A model generated the notes under the pieces. It did no database searches. It had not been told where the DNA came from and saw only the letters and a program-made list of their open reading frames with translations. This document shows positions 25,267-33,235 of a stretch of 64,000 nt of DNA, piece by piece. Origin of the DNA: Achromobacter mucicolens (GTDB taxonomy: Bacteria; Pseudomonadota; Gammaproteobacteria; Burkholderiales; Burkholderiaceae_B); assembly GCF_902859725.1 (NCBI RefSeq), contig NZ_CADIJP010000021.1, forward strand, positions 53,060 through 117,059. The letters are read 5' to 3'. How positions within the stretch are numbered: position 1 is the stretch's first letter; each line of letters starts with the position of its first letter. Made by a program: the position numbers and the translations under genes.

Positions 25267-26247
25267 TCATTCGACCTTGCCGATCCGCTGGACCGCCACT
25301 TCCAGCGAAGCGGAGTCCTTTTTCCAGTAGTCGTCGAACGCCGGCGCGTCCAGGTACTGCACCGGGCTGCCGGTGCCGGCGATGCGCGCCTGCACCGCGG
25401 GATCGTCCGCGATCTGCTTGACGGCATCGCGCAGCTTGTCGATGACGGCGGGCGGCGTGCCGGCCAGCGCGAAGATGCCAGACCACTGCACGAAGCTGGC
25501 GTCAAACCCCTTGGACTTGAGCGAGGGCACCTGCGGCAGGCTCTCCAGCTTGCCATCGCCCCAATGCGCCAGTGGGCGCACACGTCCGGCCTGGATGAGC
25601 TGCATGACGCTGGATGGGCCGGTGGCCAGGGCGTCGACCTGCCCGCCGACCAGCGCCTGCACCGCGGGACCCGCGCCGGTGAAGGGCACATGCATCATCT
25701 TGATGCCGGCGGCGTTCTGCAGCATTTCCATCGGCACGTGCATCGTGCCGTAGATGCCCGAGCTGCCGTAGCTCAGCTTGCCGCCCTGTTTCCTGGCCGC
25801 CTCAAGAAATTCGTCCAGCGTCTTGTAGGGCGCGTCCGCGCGCACCACCAGCACGGTGGGATCGGCCGTGATGCGGGCGATCGGCACAAACTGGTCCAGT
25901 TGATAAGCGGGTTTGCGTTCCAGCAGCCGATCAGCCGCGGGCAGGATGGAAATCGACGACAGGCTCATCAGCAGCGTGTAGCCATCGGGCTTGGCACGGC
26001 CCGCCTGGCCGATGCCGATCGCGCCGCCGGCGCCGCCCTTGTTTTCGATGACGATCGGTTGGCCCAGCTTGTCGCCCAAGGCCTGGGCAATCGGGCGGGC
26101 GATGGTGTCGGCCACGCCGCCGGGCGGGAAGGGCACCACCAGCGTGACGGGGCGTTCGGGATAGCCGGCGGCCAGCACGGTCATCGTGGCCGTCGCACTC
26201 AGGCATAGCAAGGCAGCCGCGGCCACCTGTTTGCAGCGCAGTTTCAT
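25267..26247 (-). CDS. Bug-family periplasmic solute receptor (second)
   Basis: A 326-residue Bug/TctC protein with a signal peptide (residues 1-27, ending VLAAG), the [19 protein letters not shown] motif and the DGYTLLMSLSSISI segment. It should bind a carboxylate in the periplasm. Start 26247 has a strong AAGGAG. It lies downstream of the FAH-family gene on the same strand, 70 bases away, so the pair likely serves one substrate. Two different Bug receptors in one island suggest two related substrates, or uptake and sensing roles. Confidence 0.9.
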   Translation of the reverse strand: MKLRCKQVAAAALLCLSATATMTVLAAGYPERPVTLVVPFPPGGVADTIARPIAQALGDKLGQPIVIENKGGAGGAIGIGQAGRAKPDGYTLLMSLSSISILPAADRLLERKPAYQLDQFVPIARITADPTVLVVRADAPYKTLDEFLEAARKQGGKLSYGSSGIYGTMHVPMEMLQNAAGIKMMHVPFTGAGPAVQALVGGQVDALATGPSSVMQLIQAGRVRPLAHWGDGKLESLPQVPSLKSKGFDASFVQWSGIFALAGTPPAVIDKLRDAVKQIADDPAVQARIAGTGSPVQYLDAPAFDDYWKKDSASLEVAVQRIGKVE

Positions 26248-26317
26248 GTCTCACTCCTTATGGGCTTTCGTGCTGCGCGGCGCCGGTTTCATTGACCGGC
26301 GCTCGTTGGCGCGGGCG

Positions 26318-27187
26318 TCAGACGAATCGGTTCTCGATCCTTCCAATGCCGTCGATTTCAATGCGGACGACGTCCCCGCTCTTGAGGAATTGCGGCGGAT
26401 TCAGGCCCTGACCCACGCCAGCGGGCGTGCCCGTGGCGATGACGTCGCCGGGATACAGCGTGATGCCGCGCGAGCAGGTTTCGATGAGCGTGGGGATGTC
26501 GAAGATCAGGTCTTCCGTGTTGCCATCCTGGCGCAACTCGCCGTTCACCCAGCAGCGCACGCGCGTGTTGCGTCCGTCCAGTTCGTCGGCAGTGACCAGC
26601 CACGGACCCATCGGGCAGAAGGTGTCGAAGGATTTGCCCAGGTCCCACTGCTGGTGGCGCATCTGCACGTCGCGCGCGGTGACGTCATTGACCACGGTGT
26701 AGGCGACGACGTGGCTCATGGCTTCGGCGCGGGAGATGTTGCGCCCGCCCTTGCCGATCACCACGGCCAGTTCGGCCTCGTAGTCGATCTTGTCGGAAAT
26801 GCCGGTGGGCAGCGTCACGTCGGACCAGGGACCCACCACGGTTTGCGGCACCTTGGTGAAGACGATGGGCCAGGACTCCGGGTTGGCGTCGTTGTCCTTG
26901 AAGACGGAGTCGCGCAGTTCCTTGGCATGGGCGTGATAGTTGCGGCCCACGCAGAACAGGTTGCGCGGCTGCGCCGGCAGGGGCGCTTCGTGCTCGACCT
27001 GATCCCAGCGATAGGACGGTCCAGTCTGGGCGGGCAGGGCGCGGCCCTCGGCCATCCACCGCACCGCCGTCAGGGCGCCGGCCGCGGCCAGTTCGGGCGC
27101 GAAGTCCAGCGCGGTAACCGTGCTGCCGTCGTCCGAGACCACGCCCACGCGCCGCTCACCATTGACTCGAAATACCGCGATTTTCAT
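26318..27187 (-). CDS. Fumarylacetoacetate hydrolase-family protein
   Basis: A 289-residue FAH-family enzyme. The N-terminal part starts MKIAVFRVNGERRVGVV; the metal-binding region holds LFCVGRNYHAHAKEL, the DYEAELAVVIGKGGR block with acidic ligands, and the VNDVTARDVQM segment. The family cleaves C-C bonds in 2,4-diketo acids or dehydrates or tautomerises oxo-acids. ATG 27187 fits the family; a longer 18-codon extension does not. It is divergent from the FadR-type regulator at 27380 and upstream of a Bug gene on the same strand. Confidence 0.88.
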   Translation of the reverse strand: MKIAVFRVNGERRVGVVSDDGSTVTALDFAPELAAAGALTAVRWMAEGRALPAQTGPSYRWDQVEHEAPLPAQPRNLFCVGRNYHAHAKELRDSVFKDNDANPESWPIVFTKVPQTVVGPWSDVTLPTGISDKIDYEAELAVVIGKGGRNISRAEAMSHVVAYTVVNDVTARDVQMRHQQWDLGKSFDTFCPMGPWLVTADELDGRNTRVRCWVNGELRQDGNTEDLIFDIPTLIETCSRGITLYPGDVIATGTPAGVGQGLNPPQFLKSGDVVRIEIDGIGRIENRFV

Positions 27188-27224
27188 GCTTGCTCCTGCG
27201 GGGCTTACGCCGCCCGTTGATGAA

Positions 27225-27240
27225 ATACCAAAAAATACCA
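27225..27240. promoter_or_regulatory. Tandem ATACCA half-sites between FAH and gntR
   Basis: ATACCA occurs at 27225-27230 and 27235-27240. The reverse complement TGGTAT occurs at 27347-27352, inside TGAT-TTGGT-ATCA just before the gntR start. FadR/GntR proteins typically bind TGGT-n-ACCA half-sites, so both ends of the divergent spacer may be bound. Confidence 0.45.
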
Positions 27241-27341
27241 ATTTGAATAATTCAGGCCCAATTGGTGCTGTTCGGCAGGATAAACCAAAATTCTCGGCAG
27301 GCGAATCCGTTTATTGCCGGATAAGCAGGAATTTATTGGAC

Positions 27342-27354
27342 TGATTTGGTATCA
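27342..27354. promoter_or_regulatory. Palindrome TGAT-N5-ATCA before the gntR start
   Basis: TGATTTGGTATCA is a 4-5-4 palindrome that carries the TTGGTAT half-site, 25 bases upstream of the start codon. It is a candidate autoregulatory operator. Confidence 0.4.
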
Positions 27355-27379
27355 TCGCGGCATTCATCCGGGAGTCCTC

Positions 27380-28048
27380 ATGGACAAAGCCTCCGCCATG
27401 CGGGCGGTCATCATCGAAAACCTGCAGTCGGGCGTCTGGCCCGCCGGACATCGCCTGCCGACCGAGCGCGCGTTGAGCGAGGAATTCGGCCTCAGCCGGT
27501 CTACCGTGCGCCGCACGCTGGCGCAGTTGAAGGACGACGGACTGATCTCGCAGCGCGTGGGCAGCGGCACCTACGCCAACCCGCCTTCGACGCTGGCGCA
27601 GACTGAGGCGTTTTTGCGTGGCGAAGTGCTGTCAACCAGCCCCGCCGAACTGATGGCCGCGCGCCTGGTGCTGGAACCGGCTATTGCGGCACTGGTGGTG
27701 CAGCACGGCACGCCGGCGGATTTCGCCGCCATGCAGCATGCGTGTGACGAGGCGGAGGCCGCGGCCAGCTTTGAAGCGTTCGAGGTGTGGGACGCGAAGC
27801 TGCACGAACTGATGGCCACGGCCACGCACAATCTCTTCATCGAAAAGGTCTTCGCGTTGATGACCGCGGCGCGTTCGCAGGCCACCTGGGGTGCGCTCAA
27901 GCGCAAGAGCCTCACCCCCGAGCGGCGCGCGGCCTACCAGGCCGAACACCGCGAAATCGTCGAGGCGCTACATGACCGCGACGCAGACCGCGCGATGGCG
28001 GCGGTGCGCCGGCATCTGGTGCACGTCAGGGAGAACTTGTTGGGCTGA
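27380..28048 (+). CDS. GntR-family regulator of the FadR (FCD) type
   Basis: A 222-residue regulator. The winged HTH is in residues 1-70 (WPAGHRLPTERALSEEFGLSRSTVRRTLAQL), and an all-helical FCD ligand domain follows, with an acidic and histidine pattern WDAKLHELMATATHN and a last helix containing AVRRHLVHV. The histidines are the usual metal or carboxylate ligands. The start ATG 27380 follows GGGAG. It is divergent from the FAH gene and probably represses it in the absence of the acid substrate. Confidence 0.88.
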   Translation: MDKASAMRAVIIENLQSGVWPAGHRLPTERALSEEFGLSRSTVRRTLAQLKDDGLISQRVGSGTYANPPSTLAQTEAFLRGEVLSTSPAELMAARLVLEPAIAALVVQHGTPADFAAMQHACDEAEAAASFEAFEVWDAKLHELMATATHNLFIEKVFALMTAARSQATWGALKRKSLTPERRAAYQAEHREIVEALHDRDADRAMAAVRRHLVHVRENLLG

Positions 28049-28075
28049 GGCAGGGCATGGTTGGGGCGCGGACGC

Positions 28076-28963
28076 CTAGTTCACGCGCAGATGCCGTTGC
28101 AGCGTATCCAGAAACACCTTCGCCCGTGCCGGCGTCACGCGGTTGTCTGAGAGCGCGTAGATGGTCGCCGGGGGCAGTTTCCAGTCTGGCAGGATCTGTT
28201 CCAGATCCAGTTCCCGCAGTGTTTGCGACAGCGCCAGGTGGCTGGGCATCCAGGCAATGCCCAGACCGGCGATGGCAAGCTGCACGCCCAGCGCCGAGCT
28301 GTTGGTGCCGATGTGGGTGGGGCCGCGGACGTTCAGCAGGCTCTCGCCTTCCCCCAGTGTCCAGTCCTGCAGGTCGCCGGTGATGATGCGCTCGTGCAGG
28401 CCCAGGTCTTCCGGGCAGGTCGGCCGGCCGAATCGGTCCAGGTAGCTGCTGGCCGCCACCAGCACCCACTGCACCTGCGCGACGTGCTTCTGGATGAACG
28501 CCGAATCCTCCAGCTCGCCCGAGCGCAGCATCAGGTCGAAGTGCTGGCCATTGCGCCCCGTGTCGGCCAAGCCAAGCTCCACCTCAAACGAGATCTGCGG
28601 ATAGGTTTCGCGCAGCTCTTTCAGCACCGCCGGCAGGATCGTCGTCAGGCCGGGCATGACTGACACGCGCAGCGTACCCGCCAGGTGGTTCAAGCGTGAA
28701 TTGATGATTTCATGCGCCGACAGGGCGCCTTCGACGTGTTCCGCGCAATGATCGAAGTACTGCTGTCCGATGGCCGTCAGGCTGACGCTGCGCGTCGTGC
28801 GGTTCAAGAGCTTGTAACCCAGCGCCTGTTCCAGCTGCGTGAGCCGCCGCGACAACGTGGCGACAGGGATGCCGAGCGCGGCGGCGGTGGCGGACAGCTT
28901 TCCACGCTTGGCGACTTCGACGAAGTAATGGATGTCCTGCATCGAGATATCGTTTCTGTTCAT
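28076..28963 (-). CDS. LysR-family regulator, divergent from the CMD operon
   Basis: A 295-residue LysR protein. The HTH lies in residues 8-65 (FVEVAKRGKLSATAAALGIPVATLSRRLTQLEQAL), followed by the effector domain beginning GTLRVSVMPGLTTI. ATG 28963 with a GGAAC box upstream is a good start. It is divergent from the carboxymuconolactone-decarboxylase-like gene 203 bases away, so it is the prime candidate regulator of the CMD/NmrA/Ohr operon. Its ligand is unknown; the operon suggests oxidative or electrophile stress. Confidence 0.88.
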   Translation of the reverse strand: MNRNDISMQDIHYFVEVAKRGKLSATAAALGIPVATLSRRLTQLEQALGYKLLNRTTRSVSLTAIGQQYFDHCAEHVEGALSAHEIINSRLNHLAGTLRVSVMPGLTTILPAVLKELRETYPQISFEVELGLADTGRNGQHFDLMLRSGELEDSAFIQKHVAQVQWVLVAASSYLDRFGRPTCPEDLGLHERIITGDLQDWTLGEGESLLNVRGPTHIGTNSSALGVQLAIAGLGIAWMPSHLALSQTLRELDLEQILPDWKLPPATIYALSDNRVTPARAKVFLDTLQRHLRVN

Positions 28964-29166
28964 GATGAGTTCCGGGCGCGAGCCTTGATTGCCTGCCTAT
29001 TGTCGGCGTGACCGCGCCTGCCGATTGTTGCCATTGCGGCAACATCATGGTCCCCGCGCCGGGGCTACTGCGGTCCGGCGGGCCGGCCTACGATTTGGGC
29101 GTCGAACAAGCAAGCGCCGCGCCCGGCAACCCGATCGGGAAGCGCCCAACCCACCCAGGAGCCATC

Positions 29167-29646
29167 ATGAGCCAACGTCTCAACGCCTTTGCCCAATCGC
29201 CGGAACTGTTCAAGAAGTTTGTCGAATTCACCATGCTGGCCAAATCCGGCACCATCGAAAAGTCGATCCTTGACCTGGTCGACATCCGCGCCTCGCAGAT
29301 CAACGGCTGCGGCTTCTGCCTGGACATGCACATCAAGCAGGCCAAGCTTGCCGGCGAGCGCGAACTGCGCCTGCACCATGTCGCCATCTGGCGCGAATCC
29401 AATCAATTCTCGGCGCGCGAGCGCGCGTGCCTAGCCTGGACCGAAGCGCTGACCACGCTGGGCGTGCATGGCGTGCCGACCGAGGTGTACGAGCGCGTGC
29501 GCGGCGAACTGTCCGAAAAGGAAATCTCGGACCTCAGCTTTGCCGTCATGGCCATCAATGGCTGGAACCGGCTGAACGTGGGATTCCAGACCGTGCCCGG
29601 CTCGGCCGACAAGGCGTATGGGCTGGACAAGGCCCAATTCAACTAA
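29167..29646 (+). CDS. Carboxymuconolactone decarboxylase-family alkylhydroperoxidase (AhpD-like)
   Basis: A 159-residue all-helical CMD protein. The CxxC motif is in INGCGFCLDMHIKQAKLAGE, near residues 44-47, with a nearby histidine, which is the AhpD-type peroxidase site. It should reduce peroxides through the cysteine pair. ATG 29167 follows a clear GGAG. It is the first gene of an operon with an NmrA-type reductase and an Ohr protein. CMD genes are the hallmark partners of ECF41 sigma factors, one of which lies 4 kb away at 33236-34111. Confidence 0.87.
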   Translation: MSQRLNAFAQSPELFKKFVEFTMLAKSGTIEKSILDLVDIRASQINGCGFCLDMHIKQAKLAGERELRLHHVAIWRESNQFSARERACLAWTEALTTLGVHGVPTEVYERVRGELSEKEISDLSFAVMAINGWNRLNVGFQTVPGSADKAYGLDKAQFN

Positions 29647-29655
29647 GGATCGATC

Positions 29656-30411
29656 ATGAAAATCCTCGTCATCGGCGGCACGGGCCTGATCGGCTCCAAG
29701 CTCGTCAAACTGCTTGCCGGACGCGGCCATGAGGCCATCGCCGCCTCGCCCGCCACCGGCGTGAACACCATCACCGGCGAAGGCCTGGACGCGGCCCTGG
29801 CCGGGGTCGACGTCGTGGTCGACGTGGCCAACTCGCCGTCCTTCGAAGACAAGGCAGTCCTGGAATTCTTCCAGACCTCCGGCCGCAACCTGCTGGCCGC
29901 CGAAAAGCGCGCGGGCGTGCGCCATCATGTCGCGCTGTCGGTGGTGGGCACCCACCGCCTGGCTGAAAGCGGTTATTTCCGCGGCAAGATCGCGCAGGAA
30001 GACCTGATCGAAGCGGCCGGCATTCCGTACACCATCGTGCACAGCACCCAGTTCTTCGAGTTCCTGGGCGGCATCGTGCAGTCCGGCACGCAGGGCGACG
30101 AGGTACGGCTGTCCTCCGCCTACGTGCAGCCCATCGCCTCGGACGACGTCGCGCTGGCCATGGCCGACGCCACGTTGGGCGCGCCCGTGAACGGCATTGT
30201 CGAGATCGCCGGTCCGGAGAAGGTCAGGTTGTCCGAACTGGCCCAACGCTACATGCGTAGAATCGGGGACACCCGCACCGTGCACGCGGACGCCGGCGTG
30301 CGCTATTTCGGCGCGCTGCTGGACGACAGCACACTGGTGCCGGGAACCAGCCCGCGCCTGGGCGATATCGACTTTGACACCTGGTTCAGCCACTCGGACG
30401 CGAGAAAGTAG
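29656..30411 (+). CDS. NmrA-like NAD(P)-binding protein
   Basis: A 251-residue atypical SDR. The Rossmann motif GGTGLIGSKLVKLLAGRG is in residues 7-24, with SVVGTHRLAESGYFRGK after it. The family senses or uses NAD(P)H and includes NmrA-type regulators and epimerase- or reductase-like enzymes. A classical YxxxK is present only loosely (YFRGK). It lies nine bases after the CMD gene, so they are co-transcribed. The substrate is unknown; its partners suggest a role in detoxifying oxidised compounds. Confidence 0.85.
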   Translation: MKILVIGGTGLIGSKLVKLLAGRGHEAIAASPATGVNTITGEGLDAALAGVDVVVDVANSPSFEDKAVLEFFQTSGRNLLAAEKRAGVRHHVALSVVGTHRLAESGYFRGKIAQEDLIEAAGIPYTIVHSTQFFEFLGGIVQSGTQGDEVRLSSAYVQPIASDDVALAMADATLGAPVNGIVEIAGPEKVRLSELAQRYMRRIGDTRTVHADAGVRYFGALLDDSTLVPGTSPRLGDIDFDTWFSHSDARK

Positions 30412-30431
30412 CGGCGGTCACAAGGACCTAC

Positions 30432-30926
30432 ATGAGCAAACTGCGGCCTCCTCCCCCAAGCCTCCTGGACAAGTACCGGGGCGGCGACTTCCGTCCCCTG
30501 TACACCACCAGCGTGACGGTGCGCGGCGGGGAGGCCGCGCATGGACGCGCCTCGGGCATCGCCATCTCAGACGACGGCGAACTGCTCGTGCAATTGCGGC
30601 TGCCGGTCGAACTGGGCGGCTCGGGCGGCGGAACCAACCCCGAGCAGCTCTTTGCCGCCGGTTATGCGGCGTGTTTCCACGGCGCGCTCAGCATGCTGGC
30701 CGAGCGGTCCGGGCTGTCCATTCCCGACGCCTCGGTCACCGCCACGATCGCGTTCGGACGCGACCCCGTCGATGGCCTGTTCGCGCTGAAGGCGGATGTC
30801 AACATCCACCTGCCCGGCCTGGACAAGGCCATTGCCGAAGAACTGGTGCGCAACACCGAGCGCCTCTGTCCTTATTCCAAAATGGCGCAGGGCGGCATCG
30901 AAAGCGTCGTCGCACTGACGCAGTAG
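30432..30926 (+). CDS. Ohr/OsmC-family organic hydroperoxide reductase
   Basis: A 164-residue OsmC-fold protein, about 20 residues longer at the N-terminus than typical Ohr. The two reactive cysteines are in the YAACFHGAL helix (near residue 82) and in ERLCPYSKM near residue 145, with the arginine and glutamate partners typical of Ohr. It should reduce organic hydroperoxides. It follows the NmrA gene by 20 bases, so CMD, NmrA and Ohr form one operon. No OhrR repressor is adjacent; control likely comes from the flanking LysR proteins. Confidence 0.87.
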   Translation: MSKLRPPPPSLLDKYRGGDFRPLYTTSVTVRGGEAAHGRASGIAISDDGELLVQLRLPVELGGSGGGTNPEQLFAAGYAACFHGALSMLAERSGLSIPDASVTATIAFGRDPVDGLFALKADVNIHLPGLDKAIAEELVRNTERLCPYSKMAQGGIESVVALTQ

Positions 30927-30972
30927 CGCCGCTTGCCGGAGCGCCTTTCTACGAGCCTTGCCGCCTTGCGCT

Positions 30973-31977
30973 TCACGCCGGCTTGACCAGCAGGCTGTCC
31001 AGTATCTGCAGATCCATCGCGCGGATGTTCTCCGTCATGTAATCGATAAACACGCGCATGCGCGTCGGCAGGTGCTGGCGGCTGAGAAAGCACAGGTAAT
31101 GCCCGCGGTCGTCCGGCGCATATTGCGGCAGGCAGGCCACCAGCCGGCCCGCCCGCAGGTGGTCGCAGACCTGATAGGCCGCCATCTGCGCGATGCCGTG
31201 TCCGTCCAGCACGGATTGCAGCACCAGGTCCGCGTCGTTGAAGGTCAGCATGCCGGGCGGCGCCACCTTGCGCATCTGTCCGCCCACCTTGAACTCCCAT
31301 TCGAACACGCGGCCGGACGCCAGCTTGAAATTCACGCAGGCATGGTCCGCGATGTCCTCGACGCTGGCGGGCAGTCCGTGGTGCGCGACATAGGCCGGCG
31401 ACGCGCACAGCATCATCTGCATCGGGATCACTTTCTTGGCGATCACCTGGCTGTCTTCCATGCGCCCGTTGCGAAAGGACACGTCCACGCGGTCGGTGGT
31501 GAAGTCGGTAGGGCCGTCGTCCAGCAGCAACTCCACCGAGATGCCCGGATTGGCCTCGCGAAATCCCTTCAACAGCGGCGCGACGACCTTGCGGCCGAAG
31601 CCCACGGTGGCGCACACGCGCAACTGGCCCGACGGCGGGCCCTCGCGAAGGTCGCGCATGTCGTCCAGCGCCTGGATGATGCGTTCAACGCCCGGGTGGC
31701 ATTGCTCGTAGAAGCGCTGGCCCTCGGGCGTGAGCGACGTGCTGCGCGTGGTGCGCACGAACAGGCGCGTGCCGAGCTGATCTTCAAGCTTCTGCACGCT
31801 GCGGCTGACGGCCGAGCGGCCGATGCCAAGCCGGTCGCCCGCCTTGGCGAAATTGCCTTCGGCGGCGACGGCGATGAAGGCCATGACACCGGCATAGCTG
31901 GTGGCAAAGCTGTCGGCCAGGGAATCCGGTCCGGCCGAAGCAGGGGTATCCGAGGGGGCAGGGTAGGGTGTCGACAT
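30973..31977 (-). CDS. LysR-family regulator, convergent with the Ohr gene
   Basis: A 334-residue LysR protein with a 25-residue Ser/Pro/Ala-rich N-terminal extension before the HTH (MAFIAVAAEGNFAKAGDRLGIGRSAVSRSVQKLEDQL). The effector domain begins GQLRVCATVGFGRKV. If translation begins at the internal ATG near residue 31 (MAFIAV) the protein would be 304 residues, the usual length. It faces the Ohr gene and is followed upstream by a cupin gene, so its targets are uncertain. Confidence 0.85.
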   Translation of the reverse strand: MSTPYPAPSDTPASAGPDSLADSFATSYAGVMAFIAVAAEGNFAKAGDRLGIGRSAVSRSVQKLEDQLGTRLFVRTTRSTSLTPEGQRFYEQCHPGVERIIQALDDMRDLREGPPSGQLRVCATVGFGRKVVAPLLKGFREANPGISVELLLDDGPTDFTTDRVDVSFRNGRMEDSQVIAKKVIPMQMMLCASPAYVAHHGLPASVEDIADHACVNFKLASGRVFEWEFKVGGQMRKVAPPGMLTFNDADLVLQSVLDGHGIAQMAAYQVCDHLRAGRLVACLPQYAPDDRGHYLCFLSRQHLPTRMRVFIDYMTENIRAMDLQILDSLLVKPA

Positions 31978-32049
31978 GGTGGCGGCGCCGCAAGTGGGTT
32001 GATCCTACAGCTAAGACGGCGCAGCCCGCAATCTTGTGACATCACGCGC

Positions 32050-32081
32050 AAAAAAAAGGCCTTGCCCCGAGGGGAAGGCCT
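32050..32081 (-). terminator. Terminator of the cupin gene
   Basis: AGGCCTT (32057-32063) pairs with AAGGCCT (32075-32081), with an inner CCCC/GGGG pairing. Read on the minus strand the stem is followed by a T-run, right after the cupin stop. Confidence 0.8.
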
Positions 32082-32121
32082 GGCGGGCCGACGTTAGGCT
32101 CCTGCCGCGTGCCGGGCGTCC

Positions 32122-32556
32122 CTATTTGACCGGGGTCAGGGCGGGCGCGCCTTGCTTCTTGATGAGGACGACAAGGAACTTGGCCGGCTGGGTCTGGCTG
32201 GCATTGCGTCCCACCGTGTGAACGTCGTCTGGCCCTTCATAGAAGGTTTGCCCGGGCGTCAGCGTGACTTCCTTGCCGCCCTTGACCTGCATGACGATGC
32301 TGCCTTCCAGCACATAGACAAAACCATAAGCATCGTGGCGGTGAATGGGATCGGCCCCGCCGGGCGGATAGTCGACGATGAGCATCAACGCGTCCTTGCC
32401 GGGAATGTCCGGCAGCGCCTTGGTCATCAGTTCGGTGACGATGGGATCGGCGGCCGTGGCGCCGGACGATGCGTGATGGGAGGCGGCGTAAACGGGCTGG
32501 CCGATCAGCGCCGCCGCGGCGATGAAGGGCAATCCGAACTTGGTGGTGTTAGACAT
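32122..32556 (-). CDS. Exported cupin-domain protein
   Basis: A 144-residue protein with a signal peptide (residues 1-24, ending VYAAS) and one cupin_2 barrel. The metal-binding motif is HRHDAYGFVYVLEGS near residues 70-85, and the second half has PGQTFYEGPDDVHTV. The likely metal ligands are two or three histidines and a glutamate. It acts in the periplasm; its substrate is unknown. The ATG at 32556 is chosen because it opens the signal peptide. It stands alone, ended by the 32050-32081 terminator, with no gene on its 5' side for 680 bases. Confidence 0.8.
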   Translation of the reverse strand: MSNTTKFGLPFIAAAALIGQPVYAASHHASSGATAADPIVTELMTKALPDIPGKDALMLIVDYPPGGADPIHRHDAYGFVYVLEGSIVMQVKGGKEVTLTPGQTFYEGPDDVHTVGRNASQTQPAKFLVVLIKKQGAPALTPVK

Positions 32557-32718
32557 GGCCTGTCCTTGCGTGTGAGTGATGACAGGTCCATCGTAGAAGC
32601 GCGGCCCGCGAGGCGGTAGGCACGCACAAGGGATCACCGTGTTGCCTGCCAGGCACCAACGCATCAGGCCGCCAGCCGCGGCGCGTAGCCGGGGGCGACC
32701 GCTGAGCGAATCTCTGCC

Positions 32719-32782
32719 GGTGTCTGACACCCTTGGGAGATGAACTTGGTATGAAGCAGATCTCACCAGGGTGTCAGACACC
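32719..32782. repeat. 15-base inverted repeat built on GGTGTCTGACACC
   Basis: GGTGTCTGACACCCT (32719-32733) pairs perfectly with AGGGTGTCAGACACC (32768-32782) across 34 bases. Each arm is itself nearly palindromic (GGTGTC-T-GACACC). This looks like a dispersed genomic repeat or a pair of protein-binding sites. Confidence 0.55.
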
Positions 32783-32964
32783 TGGAGCGAAAGCAGCCAC
32801 ACGCGAAGCGCCATCGCGACGACGCAAGACGCTGCGTAAGCCCACGAAGGCCGCCCGCGCGGCCGCCCGGGGGCGGGCCCCGCAAGACGCTTCTCTTCCA
32901 AACGACTGCGTGCAAGAACCTCAAGAACCCGACTCGCCCCGGCACCCGTAAAGATTCAACCGTA

Positions 32965-33145
32965 GAGCCCGGTGTGGCGTGGGCCTGGGGTGGGCGGGGC
33001 GTTTAGATGCGCCCGGCGGAAACCGAAGGGAGCCGAAGGCGGACGAGGTTGTGCGCGGGGGGGGGCCGCCTAGGCTAGTCCGGAGCGAAGGCTCCGGACC
33101 GCAATCGGAGCCCCGCCCGCCCCAGGCCCACGCCGCGCCGGGCGT
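32965..33145. repeat. Long imperfect inverted repeat, about 35-base arms
   Basis: Arms 32965-33000 and 33110-33145 pair with only about three mismatches; the inner 25 bases (32976-33000 with 33110-33134) differ at one base. Inside lies a perfect hairpin, TCCGGAGC and GCTCCGGA around GAAG (33079-33098). It can fold into a long stem, as an RNA or a mobile-element remnant might. Confidence 0.55.
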
Positions 33146-33235
33146 CTCAAGAACCCAGCCGAATCCCATGCAAACGTACCAGTCCCAAACCCAATGCAGC
33201 GCAATACCCTTCCAACGGCACACCATCCACGCGCC

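Larger units (their letters stand above)
32557..33235. other. Gene-free structured intergenic stretch
   Basis: No convincing gene was found here; short open frames have no Shine-Dalgarno site and no recognisable product. The stretch carries the cupin promoter on the minus strand, an inverted repeat at 32719-32782 and a long imperfect inverted repeat at 32965-33145. It is very G/C-rich with purine runs near 33050-33065. Confidence 0.6.

Noticed and set aside
32763-32945. A 60-codon minus-strand frame in the gene-free stretch
   Set aside because: No ribosome-binding site, no homology recognised, and a strongly biased Arg/Gly composition.
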